Assembly: GCF_000797515.1 (NCBI RefSeq) | Contig: NZ_JSBN01000213.1 | Span: forward strand, 54,910 to 118,909 | Source: Sphingomonas sp. Ant H11 | Lineage (GTDB): Bacteria; Pseudomonadota; Alphaproteobacteria; Sphingomonadales; Sphingomonadaceae | Length of the DNA: 64,000 nucleotides | Reading direction: 5' to 3' | In this document: positions 30,435 to 39,747 of the stretch, one piece after another | How the letters are laid out: each line of letters opens with the position of its first letter | How positions within the stretch are numbered: position 1 is the stretch's first letter | The notes under the pieces: generated by a model | Databases searched by the model: none | Seen by the model: the letters and a program-made list of their open reading frames with translations, nothing else | What the model was told of the DNA's origin: nothing | Program-made: the position numbers and the translations under genes

Positions 30435-31865
30435 ATGACCAGTCCGACAGACCCCCGCGCCTTTCTCTATCATGATGGCCAGCTCGATCCGGCGGAGGCG
30501 CAGGCGCTGACTGTCGCTGCGCTCGGCAAGGCCGATGATGGCGAGCTTTACCTGCAATATCGCAAGTCCGAGGCGTTCGGCTTCGATGACGGGCGGTTGA
30601 AAACAGCCAGCTACGACACGCATTCGGGCTTCGGCTTGCGCGCGGTGTCGGGCGAGATGACCGCCTTCGCCCATGCCAATGAGCTGAGCGCCGCCGCGAT
30701 CCGGCGCGCGAGCGAAACGATGGCGCTGATCGATCCATCGTCCGCGCCCAAAGCGGGGCCGCCGCGCAGCACGAACCGGCATCTCTATACAGCCGCCGAC
30801 CCGCTCGACCTGATCCCATTCGCCGACAAGGTGAACCTCTGCCAGACGATCGACGCCGCCGCGCGCGCGCGCGATCCGCGTGTGGCGCAGGTGTCGGTGT
30901 CGCTCTTGGGCAATTGGAACGTCATCGAGATCGTCCGCGCCGACGGCTTCGTCGCGACCGACGTGCGCCCGCTGGTGCGCTTGAACGTGTCGATCGTCGT
31001 CGAGCAGAATGGCCGCCGCGAAACCGGTACTTTCGGCATGGGCGGTCGCTATCTCTATACCGAGCTGATGGAACCGGCGACGTGGAACCGCGCGATCGAT
31101 CAGGCACTGTCGCAGGCGCTGGTCAATCTCGATGCGGTCGCGGCCCCGGCGGGCGAGATGACCGTGCTGCTCGGACCGGGCTGGCCCGGCATCCTGCTGC
31201 ACGAAGCGATCGGCCATGGGCTGGAGGGGGATTTCAACCGCAAGGGCACCAGCGCCTTTTCCGGCCGCATCGGCGAGCGCGTCGCGGCCCCGGGCGTGAC
31301 GGTGGTCGACGACGGATCGATCGCCGACCGGCGCGGCTCGCTGTCGATCGACGACGAAGGCACGCCGACGCAGGAAAATGTGCTGATCGAGGACGGTATC
31401 CTCAAGGGCTATATCCAGGACCGCCTCAACGCGCGCCTGATGGGCGTGGCCCCGACCGGCAATGGCCGCCGCGAAAGCTTCGCCCATGCGCCGATGCCGC
31501 GCATGACCAACACTTTTATGCGCGGCGGCAACGACGATCCGGCCGAATTGCTCAGCCGCATGAAGACCGGCATCTTCGCCAAATCCTTCGGCGGCGGTCA
31601 GGTCGATATCGTCTCGGGCAAATTCGTGTTCAGTTGCACCGAGGCGTATCTGGTCGAGAATGGCAAGCTCGGCGCGCCGATCAAGGGCGCGACGCTGATC
31701 GGCGATGGCCCGTCCTGCCTGACGCGCGTCGAAGGGATCGGCAACGATTTCGCGCTCGACGAGGGCGTCGGCATGTGCGGCAAAGGCGGTCAGAGCGTTC
31801 CCGCAGGCGTCGGGCAGCCGACCTTGCTGGTCGCGGGGCTGACGGTCGGCGGAACGGCGGTCTAA
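30435..31865 (+). CDS. tldD: TldD/PmbA-family metallopeptidase TldD
   Basis: 476 residues. Subunit of the TldD-TldE (PmbA) heterodimeric zinc peptidase that degrades unfolded peptides and matures some RiPPs. The zinc site is the modified HExxxH: LLHEAIGHGLEGDFNRKG. Other family blocks are EDGILKGYIQDRLNARLMG, PMPRMTNTFM and the C-terminal GPSCLTRVEGIGNDF and GMCGKGGQSVPAGVGQP. Presence of the metal motif marks it as TldD rather than TldE. Intact; its partner is elsewhere. Confidence 0.95.
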   Translation: MTSPTDPRAFLYHDGQLDPAEAQALTVAALGKADDGELYLQYRKSEAFGFDDGRLKTASYDTHSGFGLRAVSGEMTAFAHANELSAAAIRRASETMALIDPSSAPKAGPPRSTNRHLYTAADPLDLIPFADKVNLCQTIDAAARARDPRVAQVSVSLLGNWNVIEIVRADGFVATDVRPLVRLNVSIVVEQNGRRETGTFGMGGRYLYTELMEPATWNRAIDQALSQALVNLDAVAAPAGEMTVLLGPGWPGILLHEAIGHGLEGDFNRKGTSAFSGRIGERVAAPGVTVVDDGSIADRRGSLSIDDEGTPTQENVLIEDGILKGYIQDRLNARLMGVAPTGNGRRESFAHAPMPRMTNTFMRGGNDDPAELLSRMKTGIFAKSFGGGQVDIVSGKFVFSCTEAYLVENGKLGAPIKGATLIGDGPSCLTRVEGIGNDFALDEGVGMCGKGGQSVPAGVGQPTLLVAGLTVGGTAV

Positions 31866-31909
31866 GCCCGCACATCGCCAAAGGGATGCGCTTATGTTAA
31901 GCGGTTGCG

Positions 31910-32476
31910 ATGGAGTTCTTTCGCGCCCTTGACGACAAGCACCGCGCCTTCATTGCGCGGCAGCCGGTGTTTTTCGTGGCGACGGCGGCGGAGGGCGCGC
32001 GCATCAACCTCAGCCCCAAGGGCATGGACAGCTTTCGCGTGCTCGGGCCCAATCGCGTTGCCTATCTCGACCTTGGCGGATCGGGCAACGAAACGCAGGC
32101 GCATCTCGCCGCCGATGGGCGCATCACCATCATGTTCTGCGCGTTCGACAATCCGGCGTTGATTTTGCGGCTGTATGGCACCGGGCGTTTCGTGATTGCG
32201 GGGGAGCCGGAGTTCGACGCGCTCGCCCAGCATTTTCCGCGCTTGCCCGGTGCGCGGCAGGTGTTCGACATCGCGGTGGACAGCGTGCAGACCAGTTGCG
32301 GATGGGGCGTGCCGCATATGACGCTCGATCGTCCGCGCGACACGCTGGTCAAATATCACGCCCAGCAAGATCCGGAGGCGCGCCTCGCCAAGATCGCGGA
32401 TCGCACGACGAGCATCGACGGCCTGCCCGTGCGCGTGCAGGCGGTGTTGCCGACCTTCGACCTGCCTGTCGCGTGA
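31910..32476 (+). CDS. Pyridoxamine 5'-phosphate oxidase-family (split-barrel) protein
   Basis: 188 residues with a flavin-binding split beta-barrel signature at the N-terminus: FIARQPVFFVATAAEGARIN and LSPKGMDSFRVL, then VAYLDLGGSGNETQAHL. The C-terminal CGWGVPHM segment and the order of motifs fit the general PNPOx-like group of flavin- or heme-binding proteins, not the vitamin B6 enzyme PdxH. Substrate unknown. Likely an operon with the next small gene (7-base gap). Confidence 0.82.
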   Translation: MEFFRALDDKHRAFIARQPVFFVATAAEGARINLSPKGMDSFRVLGPNRVAYLDLGGSGNETQAHLAADGRITIMFCAFDNPALILRLYGTGRFVIAGEPEFDALAQHFPRLPGARQVFDIAVDSVQTSCGWGVPHMTLDRPRDTLVKYHAQQDPEARLAKIADRTTSIDGLPVRVQAVLPTFDLPVA

Positions 32477-32483
32477 TTCACCC

Positions 32484-32693
32484 ATGAGTCTGGCGGAGCT
32501 GGGCCGCTTTGCGCGCAACGAAGCGCATATCGTGATCGGACTACTCGAGTCCGAGGGGATTCCGGCGTTCGCGCTCGACGGCAATGCCAGCATTGCGGAT
32601 GGGAGCCAGTTCTTCATCCCCGTGCGCGTGATGGTCGATGCGGACGATATCGAGGCCGCGCGGCAGATCATCGCAGCGCTGCCCGATTCTTAG
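32484..32693 (+). CDS. DUF2007-family small protein
   Basis: 69 residues, with the family pattern of a short N-terminal helix (ARNEAHIVIGLLESEGI) followed by a beta strand region and ending VMVDADDIEAARQIIAAL. DUF2007 proteins are described as putative signal-transducing proteins with a PII-like fold; no function is proven. It ends 139 bases upstream of glnK, with its own strand orientation the same, but the glnK promoter starts in between. Confidence 0.8.
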   Translation: MSLAELGRFARNEAHIVIGLLESEGIPAFALDGNASIADGSQFFIPVRVMVDADDIEAARQIIAALPDS

Positions 32694-32709
32694 GCAGACC
32701 TTCGCGACT

Positions 32710-32754
32710 GCACAAAAATTTACCCATCGGTAATCTTTCCTGACGCGTTTGTGC
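32710..32754. promoter_or_regulatory. Candidate activator or regulator sites upstream of glnK
   Basis: Two nested inverted repeats: GCACAAA (32710-32716) with TTTGTGC (32748-32754), and TTACC (32720-32724) with GGTAA (32729-32733). The outer half-sites share GCAC with NtrC sites, and lie 24-70 bases upstream of the -24 element, where enhancer sites are expected. The match to the NtrC consensus is only partial. Confidence 0.35.
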
Positions 32755-32777
32755 GCGGAAACGCGTCTTTCTAACTC

Positions 32778-32793
32778 TGGCACGGTCATTGCG
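32778..32793 (+). promoter_or_regulatory. Sigma-54 (-24/-12) promoter of glnK-amtB
   Basis: TGGCACG (32778-32784), four bases, then TTGC (32789-32792) matches the RpoN consensus TGGCACGNNNNTTGCW nearly perfectly, with only the last base (G for A/T) differing. It ends 40 bases before the glnK start. This implies NtrC-type nitrogen-starvation control, as for glnK-amtB in many proteobacteria. Confidence 0.85.
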
Positions 32794-32796
32794 TAG

Positions 32797-33171
<375 letters not shown>

Positions 33172-33194
33172 GCGGGGCTGTTAAGGGGGTAAAG

Positions 33195-34646
33195 ATGAAA
33201 GCATCGACCAAATTGGGGTTGGCGGCGCTCGCGGGGGCTGCCGTCTTCGCCGCGCTCCCGGCCTGGGCGCAGACCACGGCGGCGGCGGCCGTCTCGCCGA
33301 TTCCAAAGGCCACCGTCGACAAGGGCGATACCGCCTGGTTGCTGGTTTCCTCGCTACTGGTGCTGATGATGTCGGTGCCCGGCCTTGCCTTGTTCTATGG
33401 CGGCCTGGTGCGCACCAAGAACATGCTCAGCGTCCTCACGCAGGTGCTGATGATCGTGTGCATGGTCGCAGTGATCTGGGTCACCTACGGCTATTCGGTC
33501 ACCTTTACCGGCGGCAGCGCTTATTTCGGCGGCTTCTCCAAGGCGTTCCTGATGGGCGTCGACGCGAACAGCCAGGCAGCGACCTTCTCCAACGGGGTCT
33601 ATGTCCCTGAATATGCCTATATCTGCTTCCAGATGACCTTTGCCTGCATCACGCCGGCCTTGTTCATTGGCAGCGTGGCGGAGCGGGTGAAATTCTCGCC
33701 GCTGATGCTGTTCACCGCTTTGTGGGTGACGCTGGTCTATTTCCCGATCGCACACATGGTGTGGTATTGGGGCGGGCCGGACGCGATTGCTTCGGCGGCG
33801 CTTAAGGGCGCAGCCGCACTGACCGCGCAGAATGCCGATGCGGGCAAGCTGTTCCAGTGGGGCGCGCTCGATTTCGCTGGCGGCACCGTCGTCCACATCA
33901 ACGCCGGTATCACCGGTCTGGTGATGTGCATCCTGCTCGGCAAGCGTCTGGGGTACCCCAAGGAGCCGATGCCGCCGCACTCGCTGACCATGACCATGAT
34001 CGGTGCCAGCTTGCTGTGGGTCGGCTGGTTCGGGTTCAACGCCGGTTCCAACCTCGAAGCCAATGGCGTCACCTCGGTTGCCTTCATCAACACCTTCGTC
34101 GCCACCGCCGCTGCTGGCCTGTCCTGGCTGCTGGTCGAACAGATCGTGCGCGGCAAGCCGTCGCTGCTGGGGGCTGCCTCGGGTGTCGTGGCGGGGCTCG
34201 TCGCGGTCACCCCGGCCTCGGGTTATGCCGGGCCGATGGGGTCGGTCGTGCTCGGCCTGATCGTCTCGCCGCTCTGCTTCTTCTTCGTCGCCAAGGTGAA
34301 GTCGTGGTTCAAATATGACGACTCGCTCGACGTGTTCGGCGTGCACTGTGTCGGCGGCATCACCGGCGCGATCGCGACCGGGATCCTGGTTTCGCCCAAA
34401 CTCGGTGGCCAGGGCATCGCCGACTACGCGACCAAGCCCGGCACCATGGTCGCTGGCAGCTATGACATGCTCGGCCAAGTCATCACCCAATGCTGGGCCG
34501 TCGGTCTGACGCTGGTCTGGTCGGGCGTCGGTGCAGCGGTGCTGTTCGTCCTGATCGACAAGACCTGGGGCATGCGTGTCAGCGCCGATGTCGAGCAGGA
34601 AGGCCTCGACATCGCCGAACATGGCGAACGCGCTTACCACTATTGA
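33195..34646 (+). CDS. amtB: Ammonium transporter
   Basis: 483 residues. From ATG 33195, preceded by AAGGGGG, the protein opens with a cleavable signal peptide (KLGLAALAGAAVFAALPAWA), then ~11 membrane helices. Family motifs: FYGGLVRTKNMLSVL, GGPDA..., GGTVVHINAGITGLV with the first pore His, WVGWFGFNAGS, and the second pore His in DVFGVHCVGGITGA. It forms trimers regulated by GlnK. The ORF is open upstream to 33168 but overlaps glnK, so I reject that start. Confidence 0.96.
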   Translation: MKASTKLGLAALAGAAVFAALPAWAQTTAAAAVSPIPKATVDKGDTAWLLVSSLLVLMMSVPGLALFYGGLVRTKNMLSVLTQVLMIVCMVAVIWVTYGYSVTFTGGSAYFGGFSKAFLMGVDANSQAATFSNGVYVPEYAYICFQMTFACITPALFIGSVAERVKFSPLMLFTALWVTLVYFPIAHMVWYWGGPDAIASAALKGAAALTAQNADAGKLFQWGALDFAGGTVVHINAGITGLVMCILLGKRLGYPKEPMPPHSLTMTMIGASLLWVGWFGFNAGSNLEANGVTSVAFINTFVATAAAGLSWLLVEQIVRGKPSLLGAASGVVAGLVAVTPASGYAGPMGSVVLGLIVSPLCFFFVAKVKSWFKYDDSLDVFGVHCVGGITGAIATGILVSPKLGGQGIADYATKPGTMVAGSYDMLGQVITQCWAVGLTLVWSGVGAAVLFVLIDKTWGMRVSADVEQEGLDIAEHGERAYHY

Positions 34647-34654
34647 AGAGATTG

Positions 34655-34682
34655 GCTGCCGGGTTCGGGGGAGCCCGGCAGC
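34655..34682 (+). other. GC-rich hairpin after amtB
   Basis: A 9-bp stem, GCTGCCGGG (34655-34663) with CCCGGCAGC (34674-34682), just past the amtB stop. There is no T tract; it may stabilise the mRNA 3' end, with the true terminator 30 bases further on. Confidence 0.45.
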
Positions 34683-34711
34683 AAACCATGTTCCTCCTGC
34701 GGACGACCTAA

Positions 34712-34745
34712 GGCCGGTGCGGCAACGCACCGGCCCTTTTTCTTT
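34712..34745 (+). terminator. Rho-independent terminator of glnK-amtB
   Basis: A perfect 10-bp stem, GGCCGGTGCG (34712-34721) and CGCACCGGCC (34726-34735), with loop GCAA, followed by CTTTTTCTTT. Textbook intrinsic terminator shape and position, between amtB and the convergent TetR gene. Confidence 0.9.
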
Positions 34746-34773
34746 GTGAAGGCCCGGACAGGGGCGAAGGTGG

Positions 34774-35387
34774 CTAAGGCTGCGCGGCCAGGCCGTTGAC
34801 CAGCATATCGGCAATCACGTCGGCGACCGCCTCGGGGGCGAGGTCATCGGTCCACACGCCGTAGCGCAACCCCAGGAACACGTTCATACCCATCACCGCC
34901 CAGGCGTGGACTTCGGACACGTCGCTACGGATCTCGCCGCGCGCCGCCGCTGCCTTCAGCCGTGCCGCGATACGCTCGGCGGTCGTCGCATAATGCAGGT
35001 GGAAGGATTCGGGATCGACGAATTCGGCTTCGTCGATGATGCGGTAAATTTCCTTGTGCCCGCGCACAAAGGCGATGAATTCGAGCAGCCCGGCACGTTC
35101 CGCCGCGATCTGGTCGGGTGCTGCGCGAATCGCCGGGCGACGCGGTCGCGGACCTGATCCGACATGTCGCGCACCAGCGCGCGGAATACGGCGTCCTTCG
35201 AATCGAAATAGGTGTAGAAACTGCCCAGCGCGACACCGGCCCGACGCGTGATGCCGCTGACCGAGGCTTCGTGGAACCCACGCTCGCCGAATTCGATCGC
35301 CGCCGCATCGAGGATGGCGCGCAACGTCTTGCGCCCGCGCTCGGTGCGCGGTGCCTTGCCGGCGCTTGCCGAGTCGTCGAGGCGCAC
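34774..35387 (-). CDS. TetR-family transcriptional regulator (frameshifted)
   Basis: N-terminal TetR HTH: AILDAAAIEFGERGFHEASV, then SGITRRAGVALGSFYTYFDS with the recognition helix and the FYxYF signature. The ligand-binding domain continues in another frame after a break near 35123 (one base missing): PDQIAAERAGLLEFIAFVRG through DLAPEAVADVIADML. About 205 residues from GTG 35387. The start may really be ATG 35461 (MAAKRGVVATATRR) if a second break exists near 35420. It is divergent from the TonB receptor, with a palindrome between them, and is the likely repressor of that gene. Confidence 0.83.
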
Positions 35388-35487
35388 AGCGTCGCCGCGC
35401 GCGGCCAGATCGCCCGCTTGCGCCGCGTCGCTGTTGCCACCACGCCACGTTTGGCTGCCATCGTATGGTCCTCCCCAAATCCCAAGT

Positions 35488-35508
35488 TGAAACCTGGTTC
35501 ATGTTTCA
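35488..35508. promoter_or_regulatory. Candidate TetR operator
   Basis: A 21-base interrupted palindrome: TGAAAC (35488-35493) and GTTTCA (35503-35508), with matching inner TG/CA dinucleotides, giving eight complementary positions per arm. It lies in the gap between the divergent TetR and TonB-receptor genes, 76 bases ahead of the receptor start; both the length and location suit a TetR dimer. Confidence 0.6.
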
Positions 35509-35583
35509 GTAAAGCGAGAAGCACAGGCGCACAACCCGGATGCATATCGGGCCATGTGGATGCGCCGCAGGAGGGGAAAACCG

Positions 35584-37937
35584 ATGACACGCCTGAATTC
35601 CGTGCGCCTGTTGCTCAATGCCAGCGTCGCGCTTGCTGCCATGGTCGCCGCGCCTGCCATGGCCCAGACCACCCCGACGCCAGCAGAACCGGAAGCGGTC
35701 GCCGAGAACAGCGACATCGTCGTCACCGCGCGCCGCCGCGCGGAGACCTTGCTGGATGTGCCGATCGCGGTGACCGCCTTCAGCGCCGACCGACTCGAAA
35801 AGACGGGTGTGGTCGATCTGACCGATATCCAGAACGTTACCCCCAACACCACGCTGAAGGATGCGCGCGGCACCAATTCCACGCTCGCCGCCTTCATCCG
35901 CGGCGTTGGCCAGCAGGATCCGGTCCCCGGCTTCGAGGCGGGGATCGGCATCTATCTCGACGATGTCTATCTCAACCGGCCGCAGGCGGCGGTTCTGGAT
36001 GTGTACGAAGTCGATCGAATCGAAGTGCTGCGCGGGCCGCAGGGTACGCTCTATGGCCGCAACACCATTGGCGGCGCGGTCAAATACGTTACCAAGCGCC
36101 TGGCCGATGTGCCCGAGGCGAGTTTCAAGGCGAGCTATGGGTCGTTCAACCAGGCCGACGGCATCGTCAGCCTGTCGACGCCGGTCGGATCGCTGTTCAA
36201 GATTGGCGTGTCGGGCGCGCGGCTGACGCGTGACGGCTTCGGGCGCAACACCAACCTCAACATCGACAATTACAACAAGAACGTCTGGGCCGGGCGCGGC
36301 ACGATCGAGTTTGCGTCGCCCGACGGGCGGATGTCGCTGCGGCTGACCGGCGATTACACCGAGGATAAATCGAACGCTCGCAACGGATCGCGACTGATCA
36401 CCAGCTTGCTGACCGCGACGCCGGTGCAATCCAACCCCTTCGACACCCGCGCCGGGCTCAACAACCCGCGCCAGAACATCCAGGCGGGCGGGCTTTCGCT
36501 GGTCGCGACGGGCGAACTGACCGACCATCTGACGCTGAAGAGCATCAGTGCGTTCCGCAAGGATCGTTCCTTTACACCGATCGACTTTGACGCGCTGCCC
36601 GCGGTCGATGTCGATGTGCCCGCCGTGTATCGCAACGAACAGACCAGCCAGGAATTTCAACTCGCTTACAAGAGCGACAAGCTCAACGGCCTGGTCGGCT
36701 TCTATTATCTGGGGGCCAAGGCTTCGACCGGTTTCGACGTGCTGCTGTCGACGACGCTCCCCAATTTTGACGCCTATACCGCTGGCGACGTGCGGACCGA
36801 AACCAGCTCGATCTTCGGCGATTTCACCTATGATTTCACGCCGCAATGGAGCCTGTCGCTGGGCGGGCGCTACACCTGGGACCAGCGCCAGTCCTATGTC
36901 TTCAAGGCCAGCTATTTCGGCGTGACCTCGGAATTTGGCGGCAGCCCGACGCTGGTCGGCGCACCATCGACGGACTTCCGTGGCACCGCCAACTTCAAGC
37001 GCTTCACCCCGCGCGCTTCGCTGAGCTTCAAGCCGACCGCCGACCATCTGCTGTATGCGTCTTACTCGGAAGGCTTCAAAGGCGGCGGTTTCGATCCGCG
37101 CGGTTCTGGTACCTCGGCACCAGACGTCAATCAGGATGGCGTGCGCAGCTATCAGGAAATCTACAACTATCTGTTGTTCAAGCCCGAAGTGGTGAAGAGC
37201 TATGAAATCGGCTGGAAGGGCGCACTGTTCGAAAAGCGCCTGACCTTCGCGCTCGACGGCTTCTATTCGGATTACAGCAACGTGCAGGTGCCGGGGTCGG
37301 TCGGCTGCATCATCGGTGGCGTGCAGTCCTTCTGCGGCATCACCACCAACGCCGCCAAGGCGACGATCAAGGCGTCGAACTCGAATCGAACGCGATTCTC
37401 GCGCGGGATTTCGCAGGGGCGGGGTCGAACGTGACGCTTGCCGGGACGCTGGGTTATATCGATGCCAAGTACAAAACCTTCATCGGGCCGACCGGGACCG
37501 ACGTCGCCAATGTTCGCGTGTTCCAGAACACGCCGGACTGGACGCTATCGGGTACGCTCGGTGCCACGGTTCCGGCCGGGCCGGGCAAGGTTAACGCCTC
37601 CACCACGGTGTCGTATCGCAGCCTGACGCATCAGTTCGAAACCGCCAGCCCGTTCCTCGACCAGCCGGGCTATGCGCTGTGGGACGCGCATTTGACCTAT
37701 ACCTTTGGCAAGGGGCGCTATTCGATCGGCGTCCATGCCAAGAACATCACCGACAAGCACTATAAGACCTCGGGCTATCAATATATCCGCACCGATCTGG
37801 CTGGGAATCCGATCAATCTCGCGAACGTGCCGGTTCCGAATGGCCCTTATGTTCCGACGCTGGGCAAGGAAGGCATCGCCACCGCCTTTTACGGCAATCC
37901 GCGCCAGGTGTTCGGTACGATTACCGCGAAATTCTGA
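35584..37937 (+). CDS. TonB-dependent outer-membrane receptor (one frameshift)
   Basis: About 783 residues. Signal peptide from ATG 35584 (NASVALAAMVAAPAMAQ), then a TonB-box-like DIVVTARRR, the plug domain (VPIAVTAFSADRL through IEVLRGPQGTLYGRNTIGGA) and a 22-strand barrel. Near 37371 a G appears missing from an AAGGG run; after TIK the frame shifts to GVELESNAILARDF and continues to the terminal GNPRQVFGTITAKF, which ends in Phe as outer-membrane barrels do. The family includes sphingomonad receptors for siderophores and plant or aromatic compounds; the ligand is unknown. Followed by an MFS transporter. Confidence 0.9.
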
Positions 37938-37960
37938 ATCGCGGCGGTTACAAACAGGTG

Positions 37961-37997
37961 GGCCGGGCACTCGACGCGGGGTGCCCGGCCCTTTTTA
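37961..37997 (+). terminator. Rho-independent terminator after the TonB receptor
   Basis: A perfect 10-bp stem, GGCCGGGCAC (37961-37970) and GTGCCCGGCC (37981-37990), with a 10-base loop, followed by CTTTTT. It separates the receptor from the downstream MFS gene, which may still be reached by read-through. Confidence 0.88.
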
Positions 37998-38015
37998 CGA
38001 TTGAGGGCAGGCAAC

Positions 38016-39264
38016 ATGACCACCGACACCCCCCGCCCGGCAAACCGCGCGCTCGTCCTGGCGATGCTGCTGCTGGTCTATACCTTCAATTTTCTCGACC
38101 GGCAGATTTTGAGCATCCTGGCGCAGCCGGTGAAGGCGTCATTGGCGCTGACCGATACACAGCTCGGTATGCTCGGGGGCCTCGCTTTTGCCGCGCTCTA
38201 TTCGACGCTGGCGATCCCGCTCGCCTTGCTGGCGGATCGCACCAGCCGTTCCTGGGTGATTGCGCTGTCGCTCGGCGTGTGGAGCGTGTTCACCGCATTG
38301 TGCGGCACCGCGCAGAGCTTCGGGCAGATGTTCGCCTTTCGCCTCGGCGTCGGCGTCGGCGAAGCGGGCGGGGTGGCACCCTCTTACGCGCTGATCGGCG
38401 ATTATTATCCGGCCAACACGCGGGCGCGGGCGCTGTCGATCTATTCGCTTGGCATCCCGGTCGGCGCGGCGGCGGGGGCGTCGCTCGGCGGCTATATCGC
38501 GCAGACGGTCGAATGGCGCAGCGCGTTCCTGGCGGTTGGGGTGGCGGGGCTGCTGCTTGCGCCTGCGTTTAAATGGATCGTGCGCGATCGCCCGCGCGCG
38601 GTGGCACCGGTGGATCAAGTGCCGATCACCCATGTCTTCGGTATCCTCGCCGCCAAGCCGAGCTTCTGGCTGCTCGCCTTCGGGGCGGCGGCAGGGTCGA
38701 TGTGCGGTTATGGCGTGGCTTTCTGGCTGCCGAGCATGATCATGCGCAATTACGGTCTGGGCTTGAGCCAGACCGGGCAGTTCTTCGGCGCGTTGCTGCT
38801 CAGCGGTGGCGTTGCGGGTATTTTGCTGGGGGGGATGGTTGGGCGACCGGCTCGGGGCGCGCGGGCGGCGCTGGTACGCGCTGTTTCCGGCGATCTGCTA
38901 TGTGGTGGGGACGCCGTTGTTTATCGCCGGGGTATTGGCCGGATCGTGGCAGGCCGCGTTCGCCTTGTTCCTGCTGCCACAGGCGCTGGTCTATGTCTGG
39001 CTCGGGCCGGTGCTGACCGCCGTCCAGCATCTCGTCCCCGCCCATATGCGCGCGACCGCCTCGGCCAGTTTCCTGCTCATCAACAATCTGATCGGGCTTG
39101 GGCTGGGCTCCTGGGCAATCGGCTCGCTGTCGGACCATTTGGCACCAGCCTATGGCACCGACGCCCTGCGCTATGCGATTGCGACGGGCCTGTGCCTGTA
39201 TCTGGTCGCGGGCGCGCTAATGGCGCTCGCCAGCCGGTTTCTAACGCGCGATTGGGTGGAGTGA
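38016..39264 (+). CDS. MFS transporter (one frameshift)
   Basis: About 415 residues and 12 helices. ATG 38016 (MTTDTPRPAN) follows a GAGGG site. Spinster-like MFS signatures: NFLDRQILSILAQPVKASL in helix 1, then GxxxDRxxxR-type LADRTSRSW and GVGVGEAGGVAPSYALIGDYY. The G7 run at 38828-38834 appears one base too long; corrected, GILLGG continues WLGDRLGARGRRWYALFPAI to the end at 39264. The sphingomonad pairing of a TonB receptor with a Spinster-type MFS suggests inner-membrane uptake of the same ligand. Confidence 0.87.
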
Positions 39265-39435
39265 GGGCAGGGGCTGGAAAGCAGCGTTTGATGCCGCCCT
39301 GCCTGTTTAAGAAGTGGTGTCCCGTAGAGGACAAGGTTGGGCAATCAGATTATCGGAAAACCTCGGTCAAATGAAAGTATCATGCTAAAAATTATGCCGG
39401 AATTTTTCGGTCGGTATTTCTCCCCCGATTGGCTC

Positions 39436-39747
39436 TCAATCCCGCGCCTCTCGTATTGAATCAAGCTCAGCCAGCCGCACCGGATCGTCGGCTGCCAGTT
39501 CTTCCTCTAGATAATAGGAATATGGGATATCCCGCACCATTTGTTGCGTCGCTTCACTAAACTCCGGTGCGATGATCGCAAAGGCGTCGACCAGTTCGCG
39601 CAGGAATGTCTTATCTAGCGCCTTAAGATCAGCGCCCAGCAACTCCATCATCTGGATAGCCTCGTCGGGATCGAGAATATCGTCTTCCGTGAGGTCAAGA
39701 AAAAGCGAAAAATGAGCAATAATTCGTGCGATCTGAATTGCAATCAT
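39436..39747 (-). CDS. Probable immunity protein of the adjacent toxin
   Basis: 103 residues from ATG 39747 (MIAIQIARIIAHF), strongly acidic, all-helical in appearance, with no signal peptide or membrane helix. No family is recognised. In the given sequence it is fused in frame to the toxin gene, but correcting the T7 run at 39787-39793 (A7 on the coding strand) by one base ends the toxin at 39744, so the two genes overlap as ATGA. Small acidic proteins coupled to a toxin gene in this way are typical immunity partners; the role is inferred from context. Confidence 0.6.
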   Translation of the reverse strand: MIAIQIARIIAHFSLFLDLTEDDILDPDEAIQMMELLGADLKALDKTFLRELVDAFAIIAPEFSEATQQMVRDIPYSYYLEEELAADDPVRLAELDSIREARD

